64,000 nucleotides of DNA. It comes from Planctomycetaceae bacterium UBA2671. GTDB lineage: Bacteria; Planctomycetota; Planctomycetia; Planctomycetales; Planctomycetaceae. The stretch lies in assembly GCA_002359185.1 (NCBI GenBank), contig DEML01000021.1:1-64000 (forward strand), written 5' to 3'. Shown in pieces: positions 43,693-53,131 of this stretch; position 1 is the first letter of the stretch; each line of letters starts with the position of its first letter. Under the pieces are notes generated by a model. It was given only the letters and a program-made list of their open reading frames with translations, was not told where the DNA came from and searched no databases. Both the position numbers and the translations under genes were made by a program.

Positions 43693-44784
43693 GTGAACAA
43701 TGGTCATGAAAGATTACATAATTCCGTGAGCGATACACTCAAAATAGGACTGATTGGAGCAGGTCATAACACCTGCCAAAAGCACATTCCAGGCTTTCAG
43801 GCGATTTCCGGGGTGACGTTGCAAGCGGTCTGCAATTCGCGTGAGGAATCGACCCGCAACGTTGCAAAACGGTTTGGAATTCCAGACCAGTATGCTGACT
43901 GGAAAGATGTCGTTCACTCCTCCGACATCGATGCGATTGTCATTGGTACGTGGCCGAATCTGCATTGCGAGGTGGCCTGTGCGGCTCTCGCAGCCGGTAA
44001 GCATGTTCTGACGGAAGCCCGCATGGCGCGGAATCTGGATGAGGCAAGGAGGATGCTTGAGGCTTCTCGGCAGCATGCGGATTTGACATCAATGGTGGTT
44101 CCCAGTCCGTTCGGATTGAAGTTCGGTCCGTATATGGACTCACTGATTGAACGTCGCTTTCTAGGAGATTTGCGGGAAGTGGTAGTGATTGGTGCAGACG
44201 ATACGCACTGGGATTTTTCTCAGCATTTGCATCCACGACAAGATCGGGAATTGAGTGGAAATAATGTTCTGCATCTTGGCATCCTGCATGAAACTCTCAG
44301 TCGCTGGGTGCCAGCGACGAAACGCGTGATGGCTCAGGCAAAAATTTTTGAGACTGAACGTTCGCTGGAAAACTCCCCAGAGATGGCGAAAGTCACCGTG
44401 CCTGACAGCCTGCATGTGATGTCACAACTCGAGGGGGGGGCCCGCGGGATTTATCACTTGAGTGGTATTTCGCTGTTTGGCCCGGGGCATCACATTCATT
44501 TGTATGGTACGGAAGGGACTATCAAACTACGATTTGATTTGAAGTCTGGCCTGAAGGAAACCTTATTGTGCGGTCGAATTGGCGAAGAGTCGCTAATCCC
44601 CTTGGAACTTTCTGCTGAGAAGCTCGGAAGCTGGCAAGTCGAAGCCGATTTTATCGCGGCGATTCGCGGAGAAAAACCGGTCACGCTCAATAATTTTGAG
44701 ACCGCATTAGACTATATGAAATTCACCGAAGCGGTTTACCAGAGTTACACTCAAGGTGTTGCGGTTGAGTTGGCTTCGTTGTAG
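43693..44784 (+). CDS. Gfo/Idh/MocA family oxidoreductase
   Basis: A 363-residue cytoplasmic oxidoreductase of the Gfo/Idh/MocA family. The nucleotide-binding motif is IGLIGAGHNTCQKHIPGF, and AAGKHVLTEARMARN stands in place of the usual EKP motif, so EKP is altered to EAR. This suggests a divergent, possibly inactive or atypical, member. The C-terminal half keeps the overall fold. The start is inferred as GTG 43693, with GAAGGAAA upstream; GTG 43723 is an alternative without a ribosome site. The substrate is unknown. No signal peptide is seen, unlike the Tat-exported relative at 28895. Confidence 0.8.
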   Translation: MNNGHERLHNSVSDTLKIGLIGAGHNTCQKHIPGFQAISGVTLQAVCNSREESTRNVAKRFGIPDQYADWKDVVHSSDIDAIVIGTWPNLHCEVACAALAAGKHVLTEARMARNLDEARRMLEASRQHADLTSMVVPSPFGLKFGPYMDSLIERRFLGDLREVVVIGADDTHWDFSQHLHPRQDRELSGNNVLHLGILHETLSRWVPATKRVMAQAKIFETERSLENSPEMAKVTVPDSLHVMSQLEGGARGIYHLSGISLFGPGHHIHLYGTEGTIKLRFDLKSGLKETLLCGRIGEESLIPLELSAEKLGSWQVEADFIAAIRGEKPVTLNNFETALDYMKFTEAVYQSYTQGVAVELASL

Positions 44785-44795
44785 CACATAGACCA

Positions 44796-44892
44796 GGTAG
44801 GACAGGCTTCCAGCCTGTCGAATGGAAATCGAACTTATTGTGAATTTAAGTGAATGCAATGACATAATAGAGAGGCAGTATGCCTGTCCTGC
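44796..44892. repeat. Interspersed palindromic repeat, family A variant
   Basis: GTAGGACAGGC with the palindrome GACAGGCT-TCC-AGCCTGTC (44801-44819) at the left end, and GCCTGTCCTGC (44882-44892) at the right, form the same outer-arm layout as family A with CAGG changed. The inner sequence is unrelated. Confidence 0.6.
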
Positions 44893-44957
44893 ATTGTGCT
44901 TAAGACTTTTCAGGTCTTTCCTGGATATTGAGGAACTGCCAGAGGGAATACTTCTTG

Positions 44958-46340
44958 TCAATCCTGCTCCGGCAGTGGCTCGTGGGCCTCGCTCATGAAC
45001 TGTTCCATTTGGGAGACGATTTCAGGATTTGAGTTGGAAAGATTCTTCTTTTCATAGGGATCTGACTCCAGGTTAAAAAGTTCAGTCTGCTGGCCAGCTT
45101 TGCGGAATGCTTTCCAGTCTCCCATGCGAACAGCCTGAGTGTCGATTTTCTGCTGAGAGCCTTTGCAGAATTCCCAATAGAGATAGTCGTGCTGTTGTTG
45201 AGATTTCTGATTTCCCTTGAGGGTTGGCAGAAAGGAAATGCCATCAACTTGAGGGGGAACGGTCTGTTTCAAGAGCTCAGCCATGGTCGGAAGGACATCC
45301 TGAAAGCTGCTCAAATGATCTGTCGTTTTACCCGCTGCAATGACTCCGGGCCAGCGGGCGAGCATTGGAGTTCGGATGCCCCCTTCGTGCATGTCGCGTT
45401 TATATCCACGCAGGTTTCCTGTGGAGTTCCAGAACGCGGGATCGTGCCCCCCTTCTTTATGGGCGCCGTTATCGCTGCTGAACATGATGAGCGTGTTGTC
45501 ATCAATGTTCAATTCTTCGAGCAGATCCAGAATGGAGCCAACTTCGTTGTCGAGGTTCTCCATCATGGCTGCAAAGCCGACGATTGGATTCTGGACATCG
45601 GGGCACGGTTCGCCACCAGCGCCATACTTGCCGATTTTGTTATCGAATTGAGGAAAGACTTTCCGCCATTTCTCATGCAGGTCTTTCGGTGCATGCATGG
45701 CCGCATGAGGTACGGCTGTTGGAATATAACAGAAGAACGGAGTGTCGTTATTGGCGTTTTTTGAAATGAATGTCCGGGCTCGATCCAGGATCAAATCGTG
45801 AATAAACGTGCCCGGTTCGAGAGGAATTTCCCGGCCATTGTCGACCACGCTGGTTGGGTAATAGGTGTGAGCAATCGTCTGAGATTTCCAGCCATAGAAT
45901 TCATCGAAGCCATGTGTGTTCGGGTTTTTGTAGCCCGATTCATTCGTATGCCCGAGCCCCCATTTCCCGAATGCACCTGTCGCATAGCCAGACGCTTTGA
46001 ACAATTCAGGGAGGACAGTCATTTCAGGATCGAGTTCCGCATTCTTTTCGCCACTCACATTCCCACGCAAATAACAATGGCCGGAGTGTTGCCCCGTCAT
46101 CAAGACGGCTCGTGAAGGACTGCAGACGGTATTGCCGGAGTAGTGGGCAGTGAACTTGAGGCCTTCATTAGCCAGGCGATCGATATTCGGAGTTGTGAAT
46201 TTGTCCTGTCCGTAGCAGGAGAGATCTCCATAACCGAGGTCGTCGGCCAGAATGTAAATGACATTAGGCTGGTCGGCCGCTGATAAAGCACTCTCGGAGA
46301 GCATGAAAACAGTGACAAGGAACAGGAGCAATTTGAACAT
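44958..46340 (-). CDS. Arylsulfatase-type sulfatase, Cys-type
   Basis: A 460-residue secreted sulfatase. The signal peptide ends near LSAAD. The first metal-binding motif is LADDLGYGDLSCYG, and the active-site motif is VCSPSRAVLMTGQHSGH, where Cys would be converted to formylglycine (CxPSR). Further blocks are GYATGAFGKWGLGH and MFSSDNGAHKEGGHDP. Planctomycetes encode many such enzymes for sulfated polysaccharides; the substrate is unknown. The start at ATG 46340 is chosen with GAGG upstream and gives a proper signal peptide; the frame from 46421 does not. Confidence 0.93.
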   Translation of the reverse strand: MFKLLLFLVTVFMLSESALSAADQPNVIYILADDLGYGDLSCYGQDKFTTPNIDRLANEGLKFTAHYSGNTVCSPSRAVLMTGQHSGHCYLRGNVSGEKNAELDPEMTVLPELFKASGYATGAFGKWGLGHTNESGYKNPNTHGFDEFYGWKSQTIAHTYYPTSVVDNGREIPLEPGTFIHDLILDRARTFISKNANNDTPFFCYIPTAVPHAAMHAPKDLHEKWRKVFPQFDNKIGKYGAGGEPCPDVQNPIVGFAAMMENLDNEVGSILDLLEELNIDDNTLIMFSSDNGAHKEGGHDPAFWNSTGNLRGYKRDMHEGGIRTPMLARWPGVIAAGKTTDHLSSFQDVLPTMAELLKQTVPPQVDGISFLPTLKGNQKSQQQHDYLYWEFCKGSQQKIDTQAVRMGDWKAFRKAGQQTELFNLESDPYEKKNLSNSNPEIVSQMEQFMSEAHEPLPEQD

Positions 46341-47079
46341 GGCGACCTCGGCTGATCGGGAAAATTTGTGCGTCTGAGAGAATTTACCATAACTTCCCGA
46401 AATGCTCATGTCGAGTTTCATTATAGTTCATGACAAGGAGCGGAATCGATTCAACGGGAATTCTGACTCCAGTTTCTCCAATTCATACGTTACTGAAATC
46501 ATGCATATTCCAGTAGCGATTCCCCATTTGGTAAGCAACGTACAAGACCACTCCAGTTGACTCAGGTGGAATGAAACATCGCATTGGAATTGCTGGAGAA
46601 TTCACGGAATCTTCACCGGTGTTCATAAACCAAGTGGGAATCCGAGACAGAAATGTACCTTTCAGATCCTATAAAAAACAGGGGTTTGAGGACTGGTCGG
46701 GAGATGATCGTCAGGGAATTTCTCATGAAAAATTTCCGGTTTCATATTGAACTCGTCTTGAGTTTGACTGAGGCCACGTGATATCCTCCGCCCTGCCCAG
46801 CTTCGCTGATTTGAACCAGTGTTGTAGACGGCAATTTTTTCAGGGAGAAGAAGTTTAGCCTCATGTTCTGACGATGTCACAAGATATTCTTCTTCAAGAC
46901 TGTTGATAACCCTGTAATCACATTTTCTGTGGAATGCTTAATCATCTGTTTTCTGAAGTCATTCGGGATACTGCGACTTTCGGCCATCAAATAAGATGGC
47001 TGCCAGTTTTCATCAGTATGCGAATGACTTGAGATGAGTGCGATGCGCTTACCTGTCACTCAACCACAAGGGCTGCAAA
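46341..47079. other. Intergenic region before the surface-protein gene
   Basis: About 740 bases without a supported gene. Small frames in this stretch have no ribosome site or family features. It must hold the promoters of the divergent sulfatase and surface-protein genes. Confidence 0.4.
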
Positions 47080-50000
47080 ATGAATTTATTTGGACGTCTG
47101 CTCACTAAAAAAATTTCATCAGGACGAGTGAAATCTCGCCGTTCCCGCCAGGGGCACTCCGGCAATGACAATTGTCCGATCATGAAGATGGAAACACTCG
47201 AATCGCGGGTTGTTCTTTCCTGTTCATGTTCAGGTGTAGGCGGAACGACAACTTTGCTTTCGACGAATGCCAATCCCGGGAACTCTGCACAATACGGCGA
47301 CCATGTCGTTGCTAACGAAATGTTTGTCGTTGTCGGGGCACAGAATGAAGATACTGCAACCACGACGAATTCCGGTGTTGTGTATGTTTACGATGCCACC
47401 TCAACTTCAACGACGCCGCTGTTCGTCATTGAAAATCCTCAAGGCAATAGTAATGGCCTGTTTGGTAGCGATATTGCAATCGATGGCACGAATCTCGTTG
47501 TTGGTGCCCGAGGAACTGGGAAAGCTTATCTGTACGATTTAAGCGGTCCGACTCTCAACGGCCCTGTCGTGATCAGCAAACCTTCCGGGATTCAGGGACA
47601 GTTTGGAGACAGTGTCGCGATCTCCGGAAATAAAATTATCGTGGGCGATTTTGCCAGCGACTTCTCGAATCGTGGTGCGGCTTATGTTTACGAATTGACA
47701 GTCGATACCAACACACTGCAACAACAGGTAACACATCGTCTCACGATCAATAACCCGGGCGATAACAGTGTGCAGTTCTCTCGTCAGAACCTGGCTATCT
47801 CTGGTGATACGCTCGTCATTGGAGCATTCAATCAGGTAACCAATGGAACCTCGGGTGTTCAGCGCGGCCGCGTTTATGTTTACGATTTGAATTTCAATCC
47901 GTATGTTGCCACGCTGACCAATACGATCAACAATCCGAATATCGGATCGTCCGACAACTTCGGCTTTACCCTGGATATTGATGGGGACACCTTAGCCGTC
48001 GGTGCTCAAACCAATAGTACTTTGGGCAGTGAAGTCGGTCAGGTGCACATTTACGATCTTGCAGGCAGTACAGTTGCTCCCGTGTTCACAATCAATCATC
48101 CGGAGCCAACAATCGGTGGTCGCTTCGGAAGTGACCTGGCTCTTTCCGGACGAATGCTGGCCGTCTCTGCTCGTCTGGCCGATCCCAACAGTGTGACTGA
48201 TGCAGGGCGGGCCTATCTGTTCGATCTCGACAGTGCGACTCCCGGAACTCCGACCAGCATCTTTGAAAATCCGACTCCTGCTGCTTTCGATACTTTCGGA
48301 ACCGCCATAGATCTCACTGGAGATCTTGTCGTCATTGGAGCCCCCACCGATGATACCCGCAACGATCTGGGAGAAACGACGAATGTCAACGATGGAGCCG
48401 TCTACATTTTTGGATTTGGTTCCGTCAATAATCCTCCCACACTTGGCGATGACAGTTTTACGATCGAAGAAAACCGCAGCAGTGGCACGGTTGTCGGGAC
48501 AGTCGTCGGAAACGATGTCGATGTTGATAACGTGCTGACTTATTCGATCACAGGTGGAAATACAGCCGGTGCGTTTGCGATTGATGCCATGACAGGTGAA
48601 ATCACCGTTGCCAACGCAGCAGCCATCGACTTTGAAACAAATCCCAGCTTTACGCTGGCGGTTCAGGTGGAAGATCAATGTGGTGAGTTCGACACAGCCG
48701 ATGTGATGATTGATCTGACCGATCTGGAGACGTCATTAACGATTGATGACGTCACACTGGTTGAAGGAGATTCGGGGATCGTCAATGCGATCTTTACTGT
48801 GACAAGCACAGATCGAATTGATGCCGGGATTGGTGTGGAGTTCGCAACTGCTGACGGCTCAGCATCGTTTGCCGATTATGTCGCCCAGTCGGGAACTCTC
48901 AACTTCCTGGGACAGGCTGGCGAAACTCAAACCATCACGATTGAAATCACTCCTGAAGATCTCGCCGAGATGGATGAAGATTTCTTCGTGAATCTCTTCA
49001 ATCTCACCGGGTCGAACGATGTGACTATTGCAGATGCCAGTGGACTGGGAACGATCCTCAATGAAGATTATGTTCCTGTCTCCGATGCCGGCGGGCCTTA
49101 TGAAATCTCAGAAGGGGATGACCTGACTCTCGATGCCTCGGCTTCAACCGATGCCGATTCGGCTTCACTCTCCTATCGCTGGGATGTCGATGGAGATGGC
49201 GATTACGATGAAAACATCACTGGAGCAACGCCGACATTGTCGAATGCTCAGTTGGCCGCTCTCGGCTTGAACGATGGGCCTCAAAGTGTGAACGTGACTG
49301 TCGAAGTGAGTGATGGAACCAATGTTTCCACCGCTCAGACGACTCTCACGATTAACAATGTCGCTCCGAATATTACCGCCCTCAATTCCAGCAACAGCGA
49401 TTTTGACGACATCTCCGAAAGTGGTTATGTCACACTCGATGGATCGTTTTTCGATCCTGCGCTGAATGCGGACACTCATACCGTGACTGTCGACTGGGGT
49501 GATGGCTCAGCGATCGAATCGATTTCGGTGGATCAACTCAATGATTCGTTCGCAGGTGGGCATCAATATGCAGCCGGTGGGATTTATACAATTCTGGTGA
49601 CTGCCATCGATGAAGATGGTGGCACCTCTTCAACATTGACGACTCAGGCAATTGTGCAGGGCATCAACGTTGTTGACGGTGAATTGTTCATCATCGGTTC
49701 CGACGGCAGCGACCTTGTTTTCGTAACCAAGTATGGTGGAAGCTATCACATTCTCACTTGCTTCGAAGGCAGTGGAGTCAGCTACACAACAGAATCGACA
49801 TCTGGGATCGATTCACTGACCATTCTGACTGGTGGTGAGAACGATCTGGTTAAAGTTGACACCCGCGTGAAAACTCCGACTTTGATTGACGGCGGAAGCG
49901 GTAATGATCTGCTTTCTGGCGGAGGTGGCATGACGGTCATTCTTGGCGGTTCCGGAAATGACATGCTCTACGGCAACAACGGAAACGACATTCTGATCGG

Positions 50001-50280
50001 TGGGCTCGGTAACGATCTCGTCTCGGGGGGCTCTGGTCAGGATATCCTGATCGGCGGCACGACCAATCTGGACAACGACTACGCAGCTTTAATGCTGCTG
50101 CTCGATACCTGGAACGGTAGTGAATCGTTTTCGGATCGTATTGCTCTGGTCGAAGCCGAACTGGAAGTGACGGACGATGGCGAACTCGATCTTCTGATTG
50201 ACTTCCAGGGACGGGATCTGTTCTTCGATGGCATGAACGATTTGCTTCTCGGGGCCCGCAACAGTGACGAAGTTGTTTAG
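47080..50280 (+). CDS. Large multi-domain surface protein with beta-propeller, cadherin, Calx-beta, PKD and calcium-binding repeats
   Basis: A 1066-residue exported protein. The N-terminal basic region with the LESRVVLS motif (residues 40-47) matches the LEPxxLLS-type signal typical of large planctomycete surface proteins. It then has FG-GAP-like propeller repeats (VYVYDxx...NPxPxxxxxFG..ID), a cadherin-like domain (FAIDAMTGEITVAN), a Calx-beta domain (VEGDSGIVNAIFTVT), two PKD domains, and four or five GGxGxDxL repeats that bind calcium. The C-terminus (ALMLLLDTWN, VEAELEV) is a conserved tail of unknown function. Its role is likely adhesion or matrix binding. Terminator at 50315. Confidence 0.85.
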   Translation: MNLFGRLLTKKISSGRVKSRRSRQGHSGNDNCPIMKMETLESRVVLSCSCSGVGGTTTLLSTNANPGNSAQYGDHVVANEMFVVVGAQNEDTATTTNSGVVYVYDATSTSTTPLFVIENPQGNSNGLFGSDIAIDGTNLVVGARGTGKAYLYDLSGPTLNGPVVISKPSGIQGQFGDSVAISGNKIIVGDFASDFSNRGAAYVYELTVDTNTLQQQVTHRLTINNPGDNSVQFSRQNLAISGDTLVIGAFNQVTNGTSGVQRGRVYVYDLNFNPYVATLTNTINNPNIGSSDNFGFTLDIDGDTLAVGAQTNSTLGSEVGQVHIYDLAGSTVAPVFTINHPEPTIGGRFGSDLALSGRMLAVSARLADPNSVTDAGRAYLFDLDSATPGTPTSIFENPTPAAFDTFGTAIDLTGDLVVIGAPTDDTRNDLGETTNVNDGAVYIFGFGSVNNPPTLGDDSFTIEENRSSGTVVGTVVGNDVDVDNVLTYSITGGNTAGAFAIDAMTGEITVANAAAIDFETNPSFTLAVQVEDQCGEFDTADVMIDLTDLETSLTIDDVTLVEGDSGIVNAIFTVTSTDRIDAGIGVEFATADGSASFADYVAQSGTLNFLGQAGETQTITIEITPEDLAEMDEDFFVNLFNLTGSNDVTIADASGLGTILNEDYVPVSDAGGPYEISEGDDLTLDASASTDADSASLSYRWDVDGDGDYDENITGATPTLSNAQLAALGLNDGPQSVNVTVEVSDGTNVSTAQTTLTINNVAPNITALNSSNSDFDDISESGYVTLDGSFFDPALNADTHTVTVDWGDGSAIESISVDQLNDSFAGGHQYAAGGIYTILVTAIDEDGGTSSTLTTQAIVQGINVVDGELFIIGSDGSDLVFVTKYGGSYHILTCFEGSGVSYTTESTSGIDSLTILTGGENDLVKVDTRVKTPTLIDGGSGNDLLSGGGGMTVILGGSGNDMLYGNNGNDILIGGLGNDLVSGGSGQDILIGGTTNLDNDYAALMLLLDTWNGSESFSDRIALVEAELEVTDDGELDLLIDFQGRDLFFDGMNDLLLGARNSDEVV

Positions 50281-50314
50281 TCACTTTTTGTTGCTCAATC
50301 AGTAAATTTCACAG

Positions 50315-50347
50315 CGGGATGGGCATTCATTGCTCATCCCGTTTTTT
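50315..50347 (+). terminator. Terminator after the surface-protein gene
   Basis: CGGGATGGGCA pairs with TGCTCATCCCG (11 pairs with one G-U) around five bases, followed by six T residues that also overlap the stop codon of the convergent gene. Confidence 0.85.
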
Positions 50348-51071
50348 AATGAGGATCTGGACTTAAGCTCTTCTTCAAACGGGAAGGATACAAAACACTT
50401 ACTTCAGATCCTTTCGCGTAGAGCACATTGTGAGGCTGCAGATCGTTCAGAAATGTAAACATTTGTCCATAGTTAGCGGCAAAATCCACATTGATCTCAT
50501 AGTCTTTCACTTCGCAGCATTTCCATTGAGGATGCCTGACTTCATACTCCAGGGTATAGCGTGGAGTTTTCACATAGGCCCAGTAATGTTCTGTAATAAA
50601 CTCGCCGAGGGAGTTGCTTTCAGGGATTGTGAGCTCGGCTTCGATGGTTCCTGAAAACGTGTTTTTTTCGTGATCAATCCAGGAATAGGAATGATGATTA
50701 TCACTGCTGGAGTGATCCATGGGTAACGCCACGTAGTTCTCATAAAACAGGCTGTTGGAGATTATAGGAATCGATCTTTTCGGAACGATCTCCTTAATGA
50801 ATGTCACCGCTCGAATTGAGGGGTCTTTGTTGGGGGCAACATAGAACCGGAGATTGACTTCCTCGAAGGATTGATGAAACGGAATCGGAATGCCAGCAAC
50901 TCGCATGCGATTAAACATAAACGCAACCAGGCTCACGTAGATCTGACCATCAAAAGTATCGATTTTCGTTCCCTGCGGAACAAAGGGCTGCAGAACCTCT
51001 GGTTCGACAACATAGTTGGCCAGTAACAGATGTTCCCAGCGAGCGGATAAGAAATTCATAGTCGAAGCCAT
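50346..51071 (-). CDS. DUF2071 family protein
   Basis: A 241-residue protein of the DUF2071 (YqjF-like) family. The characteristic blocks are FLSARWEHLLLANYVVEPEVLQPFVPQGTKIDTFDGQ, YVSLVAFMF, EEVNLRFYV and the later YALPMDHSS-like region. The family fold is related to acetoacetate decarboxylase, but the function is unknown. ATG 51071 is used. It is divergent from the SDR gene. Confidence 0.88.
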   Translation of the reverse strand: MASTMNFLSARWEHLLLANYVVEPEVLQPFVPQGTKIDTFDGQIYVSLVAFMFNRMRVAGIPIPFHQSFEEVNLRFYVAPNKDPSIRAVTFIKEIVPKRSIPIISNSLFYENYVALPMDHSSSDNHHSYSWIDHEKNTFSGTIEAELTIPESNSLGEFITEHYWAYVKTPRYTLEYEVRHPQWKCCEVKDYEINVDFAANYGQMFTFLNDLQPHNVLYAKGSEVSVLYPSRLKKSLSPDPH

Positions 51072-51334
51072 CTACTCTCTACTGGGGTTGATTCGTCCAA
51101 TCCAGCTCAATTGCCTGATGTCTGTGCTCAATCCTGTGAAAGTTGATCGTAACCAGACAAGAACTGGAATTGAAGAGGCTGGGATGTTGTCTCGCTTTCG
51201 ATGTGACAGAGCATATGTTACGTTGAACGCTAATGGGGCGATTAAAAAAATCGCGTCTGGAATTGTTACCGATTACTTATTAGCTCAATTTCACCGAAAA
51301 TATCATCCACCATTCAGATTGAAAAGTTGCGACA

Positions 51335-52117
51335 ATGGATCTCACTGGGAAAAATGTCATCATTACTGGCGCTTCTCGAGGAATTGGACGGGGAGCAGCT
51401 GTCGAACTGGCAAAAGCCGGGGCAAATGTCGCCGTGAATTATCATTCCGGAGCAGAGGCGGCTCAGGAAGTGGTCGGAGAAATCGAATCGCTCGGCCAGA
51501 AGGGAATTGCAATCCAGGCTGATGTTTCCGATCAGTCTGCTGTGGAAGCGATGGTGAATCAGGTCGTCGAAACCTGGGGACGGCTCGATTGTTATGTCTC
51601 CAATGCGGTCTACAGCGACCGGGAAAATATGGTCGATGCAAAACTGGATGGGTTTCGTAAAACGATTGACGTCAGTATGTGGGGAGCATTCTACGGAGTG
51701 CAAGCCGCTTCGCGTCAGATGATTTCTCAGGGAGGTGGAGGAGCGATTACGGTCGTCAGTTCACCCCATGCCGTCATTCCTCTGCCGGGAGCCATGGCTT
51801 ACAATATGGCCAAAGCGGCTATTGATCAGATGGCACGGACTGCTGCGATCGAATTGGCAGAGCACCGAATCCGCGTGAACATCATTCATCCCGGGTGGAT
51901 CGATACCCCGGGTGAGCGTAAGTTTTTCTCGGAAGAAGATCTCGCAGCCGGAGCCGGCAACATTCCCTGGGATCGACTGGGGACTCCATCAGAAATTGGT
52001 CGAGCGATTCTCTACACTCTCAGCCCGGATGCAGACTATATGACCGGCTCGACCCTACTCATCGATGGGGGAATTTCACTTCCGTGGTGGGCCGCCAAAC
52101 GTCAAGAGGCGAATTGA
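51335..52117 (+). CDS. SDR-family oxidoreductase (glucose 1-dehydrogenase-like)
   Basis: A 260-residue classical short-chain dehydrogenase. It has TGASRGIG (residues 11-18) for cofactor binding, an SNA motif in place of NNAG, a catalytic Ser in VVSSPHA and YNMAK as YxxxK. The closest pattern by eye is the 3-oxoacyl-ACP reductase / glucose 1-dehydrogenase group. The substrate is unknown. ATG 51335 is 263 bases from the divergent DUF2071 gene. Confidence 0.9.
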   Translation: MDLTGKNVIITGASRGIGRGAAVELAKAGANVAVNYHSGAEAAQEVVGEIESLGQKGIAIQADVSDQSAVEAMVNQVVETWGRLDCYVSNAVYSDRENMVDAKLDGFRKTIDVSMWGAFYGVQAASRQMISQGGGGAITVVSSPHAVIPLPGAMAYNMAKAAIDQMARTAAIELAEHRIRVNIIHPGWIDTPGERKFFSEEDLAAGAGNIPWDRLGTPSEIGRAILYTLSPDADYMTGSTLLIDGGISLPWWAAKRQEAN

Positions 52118-52179
52118 TCGAGTAAATATTATCCATTCATTAACTGACATAGCAGCCCCGAGAAAGACTTTGCAGAGCG

Positions 52180-52578
52180 ATGGAACCCGAATCCCAAGAG
52201 TCGACAGATACCAAAATCACAAGACCGAGCTGTGTTGACGTGATGTCGACAGCCAAATGGACTCGGATGCCGGGGAAAGACGTTCGCTGGCATACCAGTG
52301 AGGCTCAGTCTCAAAAGCTTACAGAATTTGCGGGGGAACTGGGGGCCATTGATGAATTCACAAGCACCAATGGTGTGCATGCGATTCATGTCCTGATTTG
52401 TTCAGATGGCGGTGTGATTTCCTATGAGCTAGGCGATGGGAAATGGCTGCATACACTGCAGATGAAAACCATCTTTCGACAGAGAGTCTTTGAAATGAAT
52501 CTGGTTCCCATCGAAAAACTGGGGCAATATCTCAATGATGCGAAAAACACACTGCAGAGCAACGACACCGAGATTTAA
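52180..52578 (+). CDS. Small conserved-looking protein of unknown function
   Basis: A 132-residue protein with no recognised domain. A central alternating pattern (HAIHVLICSDGGVISYELGDGKWLHTLQMKTIF) suggests a beta-rich fold, followed by an amphipathic C-terminal helix. No signal peptide is seen. It follows the SDR gene by 62 bases on the same strand and may be co-transcribed. Confidence 0.5.
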   Translation: MEPESQESTDTKITRPSCVDVMSTAKWTRMPGKDVRWHTSEAQSQKLTEFAGELGAIDEFTSTNGVHAIHVLICSDGGVISYELGDGKWLHTLQMKTIFRQRVFEMNLVPIEKLGQYLNDAKNTLQSNDTEI

Positions 52579-53131
52579 CACAGATTTCATCGATTATTAT
52601 GCCCAAACAGATGTTAATCTGAAGAATTGAGAGTAAGTTCTTTTTGAACATTGAATAATCCCTGCGGTTCTATGAATTCTCAGTGTAAATACCCATATGT
52701 TTCATTGACAAGAATCGGTTCTCTGAATAGCGTAATAGTATCTACGAATATTTATTGATTCGCGAAACCGATTCGGACAAATCTTTTTTTCATTCTTTCG
52801 TCCGCTTGATTCCGCGAACAATCATTTCATCGCTGGCATCTACTGCTCTATTTTTCAATCGTTTTGTTTTCCCAGTCCGTACAAAATGTGTTTAACAGGA
52901 TTTAACCTGATTGCCCTGAATTCGTTTACGATTTGAGATCGTCTCTTTTACGATCCTTTATCGATAAAGAATTTACGGCTGTTGAGAACGAATTCCCTCT
53001 GCACAGCAGGGTTGGATTTGTTTGTGGTCTATTCGAATTCGGTTTTCCCTTCGATATTTGGATCACATGGTTTATACAGGCTAAACCTGATTACCTTTGG
53101 GATTACAGAGATTTGTGTGTTGGAGTTCCTA
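52579..53131. other. AT-rich intergenic region
   Basis: About 550 bases with no supported gene, although an open frame begins at 52982. That frame is used only from ATG 53132, where a ribosome site is present. Confidence 0.45.

Noticed and set aside
47992..48678. 228-residue open frame on the minus strand
   Set aside because: Antisense to the surface-protein gene; repetitive composition follows from the sense repeats.
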